Source: Mastigias papua (lineage: Eukaryota; Cnidaria; Scyphozoa; Rhizostomeae; Mastigiidae). Taken from it: 64,000 bases of DNA. This document shows, one piece after another, positions 1-9,696 of the stretch; positions within the stretch are counted from its first letter, which is position 1, and every line of letters begins with the position of its first letter. Position numbers and translations under genes: made by a program. The notes below the pieces were generated by a model. It did no database searches, was not told the origin of the DNA, and was given only the letters and a program-made list of their open reading frames with translations. The stretch lies in NCBI GenBank assembly GCA_964019165.1, contig OZ025270.1:13344159-13408158 (forward strand). The letters run 5' to 3'.

Positions 1-2
1 GC

Positions 3-821
3 ATTTGGATTGGCCAAGAAACATATGCAAGAGAATTGATAAAGAAATTCAAGATGGAAGAATCAAATGCTGTGTCAACACCTATTCAGTTGGGTTCCAA
101 TCTTGTAAAAGCAGTTGAAGAAGACGACATGTTTGATCAAGAAATTTACCAATCAGCTGTAGGTAGTTTACTGTACCTGTCTACTAGAACACGTCCAGAT
201 ATCAGCTATGCTGTAAGCAGTGTTGCACGTTTCACTTCAAAGCCAACAAAGCAGCACTGGACGGCAGTAAAGAGAATTTTCAGATATCTTAATGGAACGA
301 TCAGCCTTGGATTGTTATACAGCAAGGACAAAGAAAAAGAGTGCACAGGGTACAGTGATGCCGATTGGGCAGGTGACGTTAATGACAGAAAGTCAACTTC
401 TGGCTATGTATTTAAGCTTAGTGGCGCTGCAATCAGCTGGAGGAGCAAGAAACAGAGTTGTGTAGCTCTCTCTACAGCCGAAGCAGAATACATTGCTTTA
501 GCAAGTGCTACTCAGGAATCTGTATGGCTGCAAGAGCTGCTTTCAAGTATGAAAGAAACAATTGTGAAACCAGCTACCATCTTTGAGGACAACAAGTCAG
601 CAATTTGTTTAGCAAATAATCCACAATATCACGGAAGAGCTAAACATATCGACATAAAACATCATTTTATAAGACAAAGAGTTCAAGATTGTGATATCAA
701 CCTAGAATTATGCAAGTCTGAGGAAATGATAGCAGACATGCTGACTAAAGGTTTGAGCTCTTATCAATTTGCAAAATTAAGAGAAATGGCAGGGTTGAAG
801 AAGAAGCCAAACAGCGAGTGA
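3..821 (+). CDS. Copia-type retrotransposon Pol, C-terminal part (RT end and RNase H)
   Basis: The frame is open from the left edge of the window, so this is the 3' part of a longer pol gene and its start lies outside. The first residues belong to the reverse transcriptase tail; SLLYLSTRTRPDISYAV is the usual Copia segment after the RT core. RNase H follows: YSDADWAGD carries the first catalytic acid, STAEAEYIAL the second and EDNKSAICLA the third, with the HIDIKHHFIRQ and ADMLTKGL signatures near the C-terminus. The visible part has no stop or frameshift, so the copy may be fairly young. The stop codon is followed at once by a purine tract (821-828) and the LTR, as expected. In an intact element the product copies element RNA into DNA in cytoplasmic particles. 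Confidence 0.93.
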   Translation: MWIGQETYARELIKKFKMEESNAVSTPIQLGSNLVKAVEEDDMFDQEIYQSAVGSLLYLSTRTRPDISYAVSSVARFTSKPTKQHWTAVKRIFRYLNGTISLGLLYSKDKEKECTGYSDADWAGDVNDRKSTSGYVFKLSGAAISWRSKKQSCVALSTAEAEYIALASATQESVWLQELLSSMKETIVKPATIFEDNKSAICLANNPQYHGRAKHIDIKHHFIRQRVQDCDINLELCKSEEMIADMLTKGLSSYQFAKLREMAGLKKKPNSE

Positions 822-828
822 GGAGGAG

Positions 829-1053
829 TGTTGAAATAGTACACTCGCTATGAACTTTTATTGTTTTGTTTTGTTGTCATTTTGACTGACAGCCGAGACT
901 GTGGACATTTTCGAATTCCATCACATGATTTTCATATTCGGTTTTTGCGATTTACAATGCTATCACGTTTTATACTAGTTTTTGCTATCGATTATTGTGC
1001 TATGATTGGATATTGAATTTTATCGCTGTGCTATTAAATAAAGATCTGCAACA
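829..1053 (+). repeat. Copia 3' LTR
   Basis: The LTR begins TGTTGAAATAG just after the purine-rich priming tract and ends GCAACA, so its termini form the inverted pair TGTTG/CAACA. An AATAAA signal lies about 20 bases before the end. Length is about 225 bp, in the range of animal Copia LTRs. The 5' LTR is outside the window, so LTR divergence (age) and the target duplication cannot be read; a 5-bp duplication would start at 1054 (AGGTG). Confidence 0.8.
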
Positions 1054-1739
1054 AGGTGAAACGAAATATATAGCCAGATGCAGGTACACGTGATATGATG
1101 AACAATGCGTCTATTTGGCTCTATGATTGGCCAATTAGCACCTATTCACCATTGTTTACTTGAAGAGTCCAAGTGAAAAAACGAACTCTTTTTGTTTACA
1201 CAAGACTGGGTTTTGAGTCTTGATGTAAACCGATTCCAAAACACCTAAATGAAAGGACGATCTTGCTTGCCCAATGATCCAAAAATTATCGTCTGTATAT
1301 GTTTTGGCGCATTCTGGATTTGTAATAAGATGTTGTCCTATGGCCGAATCACTTTTCATTTTAGAAATAGAGTTTTTACACATACGAGGTGGCTGTTCTC
1401 TTGTTGTTGTGTTTTTCGCCCTGATGCTCGTGGGGACATCGTCGTGATCGTCGTGTGTTTCGTCCCCACTTACAGGGGCGATGTCCCCTTTACAGTACCC
1501 CCAAACGTGTTACTGACGCCCTCTACTTAGTTTAGTTGACTAGTCGAGGTGATGGACCATGGTGTGGTCGTTGGTGTACACTACCAACTACTTGGAGTCA
1601 TAAGTGAGAGCTGTGTAGCAATGGAGGACCAGTGTTCCCAAGCACATCCAGAATAACTTGAATGTGCGACTGACAGGTCTACAAAGGTGCTACCTCTCAC
1701 AAACTACACCCAACACAACCTCGTATACTACAAGCAGAT
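1054..1739. other. Flanking DNA without recognised gene
   Basis: I see no convincing coding region. The only structure noted is a potential stem-loop in a GC-richer patch: GGGGACATCG at 1432-1441 pairs perfectly with CGATGTCCCC at 1479-1488. Short open frames of 75 and 93 codons on opposite strands overlap each other and have no recognisable domain. Confidence 0.5.
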
Positions 1740-3820
1740 TTAAAGGGCTTAATATATTGTAAAACTGACAATACTGTGCAAACACTTATGTTTCGATAAC
1801 TGCCTGTATTTTAATTTCAAAGCATAATCTAACTGTACTTTTACTCTGAATATAGCATTACTAATAAGATTTAGCTATCAAATCAGAGTTGATTCTCGAC
1901 TTTTCAGTGTGTTGCGTTGTTGGAAAAGTTAGGCCTAATATCAGCAGTAACCAAACGTGAATACACTGCTGCATAATGTAAATTCAGTATATGTGTCTTA
2001 TGCATTCAACGTCTTTTACATATAACATTGCCCTGATTCCAGTAGTTTAGCAAAAGCTTCCTACTCAAATTAGCGTTTGATTACTTTCTCACACTACCTA
2101 TAGTATTAAAGCACTTTACATAATGTAAAACTGAGAATACTGTACAATCTCGTATTATGTCCATAACTGCCTGTAACTTAGTATCAATGCATAATCTAAA
2201 CTTGTTTTTATACTGAACATAGCATTGTGAATATGATTTGACTATGATATCAGTGGTCATTCTCGACTTTATAGAGTTTGCACAGTTAGACATGTTGGAC
2301 TTAATGTCAACAATGATCAAAGATGCACATACTGCTGCAGATATATATTTAGTTGATGTGCATGAGTCTCATGGATTCAACGTCTTTTACATATAGCATT
2401 GCACTCATGCCAGTAGTTTAGCAAGAGTTTCCTACTCAAATTAGAGTTTGTTTCCTCATCTTACACTACATATAGTGTTTAAGCACTTTACATTGCGTAA
2501 AACTGACAATACTGTACAAAATCGTATTATGTCCAAAACTGCCTGTAACTTAGTGTCAATGCATAATCTAAACTTGCTTTTATACTGAACATAGCATTCT
2601 GAATATGATTTGGCTATGAAATCAGTGGTCATTCTCGACTTTTCAGTGTTTGCATAGTTAGATAAATTAGGCCTAATATCAATAGTGACCAAAGGTGCAC
2701 ATACTTCTGTATGATGTAAATTCAGTAGATATGCACGAGTCTCATGAATTCAACGTCGTTTACATATAGCGTTGCACTGATCCCAGTAGTTTAGCAAGAG
2801 TTTCCTACTCAAATTAGCGTTTGGTTTCGCTTTTACACTACATATAGAATTAAAGCACTTTACAAAGTGTAAAGCAGACAATACTGTGCAAACTCGTAGT
2901 ATATCCATAACTACCTATGTAACGTAGTGTGGGTGCATAATGTAAACTTGCTCTTATACTTAAAATAGCATTATAAATATGATTTGGCTATGAAATCAGT
3001 GGTCATTCTCGACTTTTCAGTGGTTGCACAGTTAGACATGTTGGACCTAATGTAAACAATGACCATAGGTCGATATATTGATGCATGATGTAAATTCAGT
3101 AGATGTTTATCATTTTCATGGATTCAACATCGTTTACATGTGGCATTGCACTGATACCAGTAGTTTAGCAAGAGTTTCCTACTCAAATTAGCGTTTGTTT
3201 CCTCACTTACACTACATATAGCGTTTAAGCAACTTACATTGTGTAAAACTGACAATACTGTACAAGCGCGTATTATGTCCAAAACTGCCTGTAACTTGGT
3301 CTCAATGCATAATCTAACCTTGCTTTTATACCGAACATAGCATTGTGAATATGATTTGGCTATGAAATCAGTGGCCATTCTCAACTTTTCAGTGTTTACA
3401 CAGTTAGACTTGTTGGGCCTAATGTAATCAATGATCAAAGGTCTATATACTCCTATATGATGTAAGTTGAGTAGATGTGCATAAGTCACACAGATTTAGC
3501 GTCTTTTATATGTAACAGTTCACTGATCCCAGTAGCATAGCAAGAGTTTCCTACTCAAATTTGTGTTTGTTTTGGTTCTTACAGTACAAATAGAATTAAA
3601 GCACTTTACATATTGTAATACGAAGAATATTGTGGAAACAAGTATTATGTCTATAAATGCCTGTATCTTAGTGTCAATTCATGATACAAATGTACTGTTA
3701 TATATAACATAGCATTACTAATGTCACTTGGCTATGAACTCAGTGCTCATTCTCGACTTTTCAGTGTTTGCACAGTTAGACATGTTGGGCCTAATGTCAA
3801 CAATGACTAAATGCTCATAT
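1740..3820 (-). repeat. Old ~372-bp satellite tract, minus orientation
   Basis: Tandem monomers can be phased on the block CCTACTCAAATTAG, at about 2060, 2431, 2803, 3178 and 3550, spacing 371, 372, 375 and 372 bp. Reverse-complemented, they match the large array at the right end of the window, including the block TTTGAGTAGGAAAC and the neighbouring TGCTAAACTACTGG. The copies differ strongly from one another, with many substitutions and small indels, unlike the homogenised right-hand array. This is an inactive relic of the same family. A LINE interrupts it at its right end. Confidence 0.85.
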
Positions 3821-4283
3821 TTTCGTTTCATTCATTGTCATTTTAATTTGAAATTCCAAATTACAATGTTGTTATAACACAAAAGAATACATGCATAATA
3901 CAAAAATTATAAGATATATAGTAATTAATCGGAGTCATAATATATTTAATATTTTGGAATTTCTTAACAAGGAACTCTCGAACTAGGTAGGATAAACTGA
4001 CGTGAGGAGAGCATCCCTGTAGTGCGATAATTATTGCATCAATAGCGAACTTAAATTTTAAAAGTACATAATCCTATGTAATTAAAATTACATCAAGTTC
4101 TGGATAAATTTTTTGAGATTACTTCTAAACGAAAATCTAGAGGCTGAGTTTTTTATTATTTCTCGGAGCTCATTCCATGTTTTTGCCCCCATATACCGAA
4201 TGGACTTCAGGCAATATTGAAAACTATTTTTGTGATTGCGGAATACATCGCCACGATTAGACTGTCTAGCAAAGTACCATATA
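3821..4283 (-). pseudogene. CR1-like LINE 3' end inserted in the satellite
   Basis: On the minus strand, 4288-4088 encodes a 66-residue fragment ending in the motif set GAKTWNELR, SRFSFRSNLKKF and a stop. This is the usual C-terminal end of CR1/Jockey-group reverse transcriptase ORFs. About 260 bp of AT-rich 3' UTR follow, closing in a degenerate GAATGAAACG-type tail. CTCATAT occurs at both borders (3814-3820 and 4284-4290) and satellite sequence resumes on the other side, so this is a 5'-truncated insertion with a 7-bp target duplication. Exact clade is uncertain from so short a piece. Confidence 0.75.
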
Positions 4284-4440
4284 CTCATATGCTACTGAAT
4301 GATGTAGATTGAGTTGATGTGCATGAGTCTCATCGATTCAACGTCTTTTACACGTAACATTGTACTGACCCCAGTAGTTTAGCAAGAGTTTCCTACTCAA
4401 ATTAGCGTTTGTTTTCGTTCCTACACTACATATATAATTA
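4284..4440 (-). repeat. Continuation of the interrupted satellite monomer
   Basis: Carries the same blocks as the left tract (TCTCATCGATTCAACGTC, CCTACTCAAATTAGCG at about 4392). Removing the LINE, this block falls ~372 bp from the one at 3550, so it is the continuation of the same array. Similarity fades after about 4440. Confidence 0.75.
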
Positions 4441-4489
4441 AGGTGCTCTACATATAATTAAGGAGCTTTACATAATATATAATGTAAAT

Positions 4490-4930
4490 GAGGAAAGTTG
4501 GCACAAAAAATTTGGAAAAGCGGGGTAGAGGGTTGTAAATGAAACAATATGGAAATTGAAATATGATATGATGGAATGTGATTGTGAGATGGTATAATTG
4601 TGGGGATTGTGTTGTTCATGTAATTGAATGTGATTATGTTGTTGTGTGATTAATTGTGATTATTGAGTGGTGTAATTGAATGTGATGATTGGGTGTGAGT
4701 AGTGGGTGATTGATGATAGTTGAGTGGAATTATAGAATTGAATTATTGAATTAAATATGTGAATTGTATTATAGAATTGAATATGAGAATTGAATATAAG
4801 AATGGGATTATAGAATTGAATATAAGAATGAAATTATAGAATTAAATATAAGAATTGAATTATGGAATTGAATATATGAGTGGATTATGAAGGAGTGGTA
4901 TTGAAAAGTAGGTATTAAAATTTTAATATA
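4490..4930. repeat. AT-rich degenerate short repeats
   Basis: A run of imperfect repeats, first TGTGATTGAGTGG-like (about 4560-4720), then (A)TAGAATTGAATATAAG-like (about 4720-4900). Unit length drifts, so this is a decayed simple repeat rather than a clean minisatellite. No coding potential is seen. Confidence 0.6.
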
Positions 4931-5727
4931 GAATTTTAGTAACTATGGAAAATTATGGTTACTAAATTTGGTTTATATATTTAGTGTAAAATTTCAAAAA
5001 CTCTCCTTGGGTAATTAAAGTCCGTAAATAATGGGCCATTAAATAATAGGCCGTTAAATGGTGGGGCACTAAATAGTGTAAAATTATTCGATTTTACAGG
5101 ATATACAAAGATATAATATAAAAGAAGTAAATCACAAAAATACACAAGTTCCTTTGTAACGATCAATGATGTCTCTAATCCTTTCACGATAATATTCTTT
5201 CACTGACGACGACTATAAAACAAACAAGAACTGACGGCGACTCTCTAACAGACTTGATAAGCTAACGACAAAATTCCAGAAACAGCAACACGACAACGAC
5301 TTTGACTTTAACTCCACGACGGCAACTGCTAACGACGACTCCACATAAAGACTAACTTCACAGAACATTACACGCTTTATTTATAACAAACACATGACGC
5401 AACAGGGTAATTATAACATACAATGGAGCTACGGGGCAATGGCATGGTAACACGTACATAACAAACAACAATGTACTAAGATTAGACAACACGTCACAGA
5501 CAAGCAATATGATCATGGTAACTGTGGGGGGTGGATGATGTAATGACCTAAAATGCTGATGGGGAGACAACAAAACCGGAACAAATGGGAACAGAGAACA
5601 AACGTTACTTAACATGACGAAATCAAAGATAAAAATAAAACTAGTACTATAACAATAGTCTGTGGAGAGAAGCGTAGCCTTGTATGGCTATATAGAATGG
5701 TATAATTTATGGCGAGTCCATTTATAA
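4931..5727. other. AT-rich DNA with no recognised gene
   Basis: 5190-5345 is enriched in CGACGACA-type triplet repeats (imperfect GAC/ACG). The minus-strand open frame at 5358-5615 is a hydrophobic, low-complexity translation without a recognised domain, and I do not call it. A 35-bp stretch beginning GTGGAGAGA at 5653 recurs imperfectly at 5879, part of the direct-repeat zone that precedes the viral-like block. Confidence 0.45.
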
Positions 5728-5767
5728 CACATATAAATGTTTGGATTCATCCAAACATTTTTATGTG
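5728..5767. repeat. Near-perfect 40-bp palindrome
   Basis: AAATGTTTGGAT (5735-5746) and its exact complement (5749-5760) are separated by only two bases. After one mismatch the pairing resumes between 5728-5733 and 5762-5767. The total stem is 19 positions with one mismatch. It could be a hairpin, a cruciform or the core of a short palindromic element; nothing around it decides between them. Confidence 0.7.
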
Positions 5768-5813
5768 CTATGGCCCGTCATTAATTCTATCGAATTTTTA
5801 AAATTACCATTTT

Positions 5814-6225
5814 CCTGCGTAAATTATTATGGGTTATGAATAATGGACCATTAATTATGGGCATTAAATAATAGGGTGTGGAGAGAGGCGCCATAATTTT
5901 ATGGCTTCACACGTGCCGATCTGGCGCGTTAGAGACTCGTTTACGAGGCTCTGACACTGGTTTGAGACGGTACAATAAAATAATATTCTCCTGCGTAACT
6001 TATTGTGGGATATAAACAATAGACCATTAATGATAGGGGGTTAAATTACTATAAATTATGGGCTGTTAAATTATGGACCCATTGGCTGTTAATTTTACTT
6101 TGTTAATATTATTTATCAACTCTTTGTATGATGACTACAATGTTTATTGTCAATCGTATTAATCATCAATTTTCATTATCCTGTGTAAATTTTTATGGGT
6201 TGTATAAAAAACATTGAAAAATATT
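5814..6225 (+). repeat. Three diverged direct repeats upstream of the ankyrin genes
   Basis: CCTGCGTAAATTATTATGGG at 5814 recurs as CCTGCGTAACTTATTGTGGG at 5990 and CCTGTGTAAATTTTTATGGG at 6180. After the first two, the similarity continues through an ACCATTAAT block. Spacing is 176 and 190 bp. The repeats end shortly before the first ankyrin gene. They could be part of the foreign block (intergenic viral repeats) or a local host duplication. Confidence 0.55.
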
Positions 6226-6246
6226 TTCTATATATAATATATAGAA

Positions 6247-7275
6247 ATGTATTCATTATTTAGTTTATCATTAAGAAAAAACAATTATGAAATTCCAAAA
6301 AGTATGTCTCATGATATTTTACCATGTTGTACTTACAAAGATGTTCATAAAGTTAATTTAAATAAAATGTGTCATAAGGCCATTGAATATGGTCATTTAG
6401 AATGTTTAAAATATGCTCATAAAAATGGTTGTTTTTTGGCTGAACATGTGTGTGATTTCGCAGCAGAAAAAGGTCATTTAGAGCTTTTAAAATATATGCA
6501 TGAAAACGGATGTGAGTGGGCGAAGCAACTGAAGTTGCTGCTCATTTTGGAAAGATAGAATGTTTAAAATATGCACATGAAAACGGTTGTCCATGGGATA
6601 GTGACGTGTGTTATGTTGCTGCGGAAATAGGTATGATAGAATGTTTAAAATTTACCCTTGAGAATGGTTCTCCATGGGATGGGAATAAACAATTATGTCA
6701 TATTGCTGCTGAATATGGACAATTAGAATGTTAAAAATATGCTCATGAGAATGGTTGTCCATGGAATGAAGATACTTGTGCATTAGCAGCTGAAAATGTG
6801 TATTTAGAATGTGTAAAATATGCGCATGAAAACGGTAGTCCATGGAACGAGAGAGCGTGTGAAATTGCTGCTAGATTTGGAAAGATAGAATGTTTGAAAT
6901 ATGCGCATGAAAATGATTATCCATGGGATGAAGGAACACTAATAAATGCTGCATGGAGTGGTAATTTAGAATGTTTAAAATATGCTCATAAAAACGATTG
7001 TCCATTTGATGATGAAGTCACAAAAACAGTTTCTCAAAATGGTCATATAGTATGTTTAAAATACGCCAGTGAAATTGGTTGTCCATGGAATAAACGTGCG
7101 ACATTTTACGCCGTGACATATTTAGAATCTTTAAAATATGCACATGAAAATGGCTGTCCATAGGATAAAGACACGTGTTTAAATGCTATTGAAAATGGAT
7201 ATCTAGGAAATTTAAAATATGCACATAAAAATTTTTGTGAAATTGATTTATTAAATTTACAAAAAAAATTTTAAT
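6247..7275 (+). pseudogene. Ankyrin-repeat gene 1 (giant-virus-like), broken
   Basis: About eleven units of ~27 residues follow the pattern LECLKYAHENGCPW then a helix such as AAEYGH. This ankyrin subtype is typical of large DNA viruses and some protists. Ankyrin repeats bind other proteins; in large DNA viruses such proteins often act on host factors, but no partner can be inferred here. The ATG at 6247 follows an AT-only stretch. The gene is dead: a one-base frameshift lies near 6520, an in-frame stop at 6732-6734 where the repeat normally reads LKY, and a stop at 7161-7163 where the repeat has TGG (W). The repeats continue through each break, so these are late mutations in one former gene. 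There are no introns and third positions are very AT-rich, unlike the flanking LINEs. Confidence 0.75.
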
Positions 7276-7414
7276 TATGATTAAGAATATTTTTTCTCCC
7301 AAGCAAAAGATGTAAAGAAATGTTTATCATACATAAATGAATAGATAAATAAAATCTAAAATTAATGTGCGTTTAAAATACTTAAAACAATAAATATATA
7401 TATAATAATATAAG

Positions 7415-8024
7415 ATGGTTGAAATTATTTGTTGTTACACTTGTGAAATTGCAGGTAAAAGGAATCATTTACGATGTTTAAAAAAAGCACTTGAAAATGT
7501 GTGTGGATGGAATAAAAACACATGTAAAATCGCAGCAAAATATGGACATTTGGAATGTTTAAATATGTACATGAAAATAGGTGTAGATGGGATAAAGATA
7601 CTTGTATTAAAGCTACTGAATATGGTCAATTAGAATGTTTAAAATATGCTCATGAAAATGGTTGTCCATTAGATAAATATTTAAGTTATATAGCAGCGCA
7701 AAATGGACATATCAAATGTTTAGAATATCTTCATTTAAATAATTGTATGTGGGATGAAGCGACATGTATGCACAGTGTATATGCAAATTTAAACTGTTTA
7801 TTTAAAATATTGTTTCAAAAATGATTGCCCACGTGACAGTCGTGTACGTGTTGCGGCTGTTAAATGTGGTTATATAAGGTGTTTGAATTATGCACATAAA
7901 AACGGTTGTTTATTGACTGACGATGTGATTGTTGCTGCAATAAAAAGTGATAAGTTAAAGTATGTTAAATATTGTTATGAGAATAATTGTAATGTTGATG
8001 ATAAAGTAATTAACGCAATTAATA
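7415..8024 (+). pseudogene. Ankyrin-repeat gene 2 (giant-virus-like), broken
   Basis: About seven more units of the same ankyrin subtype, separated from gene 1 by about 140 bp of AT-rich DNA. The first part (from 7415) and the second (from 7555) are in different frames because one base is missing near 7560. A further shift near 7820 moves the last repeats to a third frame, which runs to the Tigger insertion at 8025. Repeat order and composition match gene 1, so the pair probably arose by duplication inside the donor genome, as is common for viral ankyrin families. The C-terminus may have been altered by the transposon, which now supplies the stop codon. Confidence 0.72.
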
Positions 8025-8639
8025 CAGTATAACCCCGTTAAGTCGGACTCTCAGGGGACCGAAATAATCGGTCTGACTTAACGGGAGTCTGACCTATCCG
8101 AACTTCGTCTTAAGTCAGACTCTGATTATTTAGTCTGACTTATCGGGACTATTCAGAGAAGTGACAAAGGAAGTAGCACAAAAAATATGTATATTTTCGT
8201 ATATTTTCTTTTTATCCTTATCCAGCCATACAATGCTTGTTTTGGTACATTATAATCGCGAATAGCTGCGGCACAATTCATTCCTTTATCAATTTCCTTC
8301 AGTATTTCATATTTTTCTGTTACGGTTCTAGTTTGCAGGTTCCGCTTTGATGCCAATTTTTAAAATAAAGTGTAAATTTGAATACCAATACAATGCAGCT
8401 TCAAACGTTCGAAGTTTTGACGTTCCAAATTCAAGACAGTCCAACTTAAACGGTGCTTTGCACCTGAAGGGACAGAAGAAAATAGTCCGACTTAACGAAA
8501 AGTCCGACTTACACGGTGTCCGAATTAAGCGGAGCATTTCGGCTTGAAATAGGTAGGAAAATCCAAGGGAGACAAGGTTTTATTCCGATTTAAAGAAAAG
8601 TCCGACTTAAACCGTGTCCGACTTAACGGGGTTATACTG
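8025..8639 (-). mobile_element. Non-autonomous Tigger/pogo-type DNA transposon
   Basis: The ends are perfect 24-bp terminal inverted repeats (8025-8048 and 8616-8639) starting CAGTATAACCCC. A TA dinucleotide flanks each end (8023-8024 and 8640-8641), the target duplication of the Tc1/mariner superclass. The TIR start and the encoded CENP-B-like DNA-binding fragment place it in the pogo/Tigger group. At 615 bp it lacks the DDE catalytic domain, so it must have been moved by a full-length relative. It sits between two genes of the viral-like block. Confidence 0.9.
8153..8356 (-). pseudogene. Tigger transposase N-terminus (CENP-B-type HTH), truncated
   Basis: Sixty-seven codons beginning MASKRNLQTRTVTEKYEILK and continuing KGMNCAAAIRDYNVPKQALYGW. 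This is the first helix-turn-helix of Tigger/jerky/CENP-B-family transposases, which binds the TIRs. The homologous part ends after about residue 50, followed by a non-homologous hydrophobic tail, so the rest of the protein was lost by internal deletion. It lies wholly inside the TIR-bounded element. Confidence 0.8.
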
Positions 8640-8657
8640 TAATTATAATGGAACCAA

Positions 8658-9259
8658 ATGTGTCGCATATTTAAAAATAATTTATATTATTACATTATAA
8701 TGTGTGATAGGAATATTCATAATTATTTTGTGAGAATTCACGAATCATATTGTTTATATTGTAATAAGTTTTCAAATAAATCAGAATATAAAAATGAAAA
8801 GAATAAAGATATGTGTTATGTTTGTAATGATAATGATGATATAGTAATTGATAATAATGGAATGTATTGTAAAAATTGTGGAAGATTAATTAGATATTTA
8901 AATGTTGACTTACCACCTTTGAAAAATGATAGTAAAAAATATAAAAATCAATATATCAGCGAAAATATTATATATTAAATCATATTGAAAGAAATAATAG
9001 AGAATTTAACATAACTATGAATGACTATCAACAGTATGTTATTTTAAGTTGGTATAATCAAATAAGACAATATGAAATAAAAACTCGTATTAAAAAATTA
9101 AATAGTAAATATATTAGTAAACAAATTTATATTGAGATTTTAGGATATAAATGTGATGATATTAAAATGAATAATAATATTAGGAGAATGAATGAATATT
9201 ATTCAAAATGGTTAAATATTAAAACTGATATTAAGTTCGATATGACAAATAATATCTAA
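8658..9259 (+). pseudogene. Zinc-ribbon protein, split by a frameshift (viral-like)
   Basis: The first segment (8658-8978) has paired cysteines CLYC, then CYVC and CKNC, spaced like one or two zinc ribbons, followed by an AT-rich Lys/Asn-rich stretch. A second segment (9017-9259) is in another frame. That frame is open back past 8978, so the two are probably one former gene broken near 8970. The predicted product is basic and Asn/Lys/Ile-rich, as in AT-rich viral genomes. Zinc-ribbon proteins of this size in large DNA viruses are often transcription factors, but I cannot assign a family: the layout loosely recalls viral late transcription factors without a decisive motif. If the internal ATG at 8701 is the true start, the gene begins 14 codons later. 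Confidence 0.5.
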
Positions 9260-9416
9260 TGTTATAGTGTATACTGTATAATAAACGAGCGATATGCCCG
9301 AAAAACGGTGACTTTTTCATGAAATTCGGGGCGTTAAACATGTAATTATAGCCTCTACCAACTTTATATTGATTATACAACCTTCCATAACCATCATGTA
9401 AAATACTATGTAAGTG

Positions 9417-9671
9417 TCAAATTCTGTTCCCGCGTATTTTTTCACATATTGAAACTATACAATTATGACCAGGTTCTATTAAGCTTATGTCGTATTCGTT
9501 TCCTTTTAAAATTTGATCTATTGTTACATTTTTAATACCTAAATAAGCATGTAACAAATATTTATATGCAATTGAAGCTTCGAAAATATTTTTATCAACG
9601 TCATTATATTTATTTTCAAATAAATATAAATTATCATTCATAAATTTTATAACAGTTTTTGGGTCGTCCAT
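9417..9671 (-). CDS. Small AT-rich ORF of unknown function (viral-like)
   Basis: An intact 84-codon frame from an ATG to a TGA, starting MDDPKTVIKFMNDNLYLF, acidic at the N-terminus, with no signal peptide or membrane segment. I do not recognise it. Codon use (AAT, ATA, TTA) matches the neighbouring broken genes, and it lies just downstream of the fibre-like gene on the same strand, so it is probably part of the same foreign block. Being short, it may have escaped mutation by chance; intactness alone does not show function. Confidence 0.45.
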   Translation of the reverse strand: MDDPKTVIKFMNDNLYLFENKYNDVDKNIFEASIAYKYLLHAYLGIKNVTIDQILKGNEYDISLIEPGHNCIVSICEKIRGNRI

Positions 9672-9696
9672 TATAATATATTTTATAATAATTTAT

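Noticed and set aside
1156..1530. Two overlapping ORFs on opposite strands
   Set aside because: Neither has a recognisable motif and they overlap each other; probably chance frames.
8658..9259. Firm call of a viral late transcription factor
   Set aside because: The zinc-ribbon cysteines fit, but no diagnostic motif outside them could be recognised.
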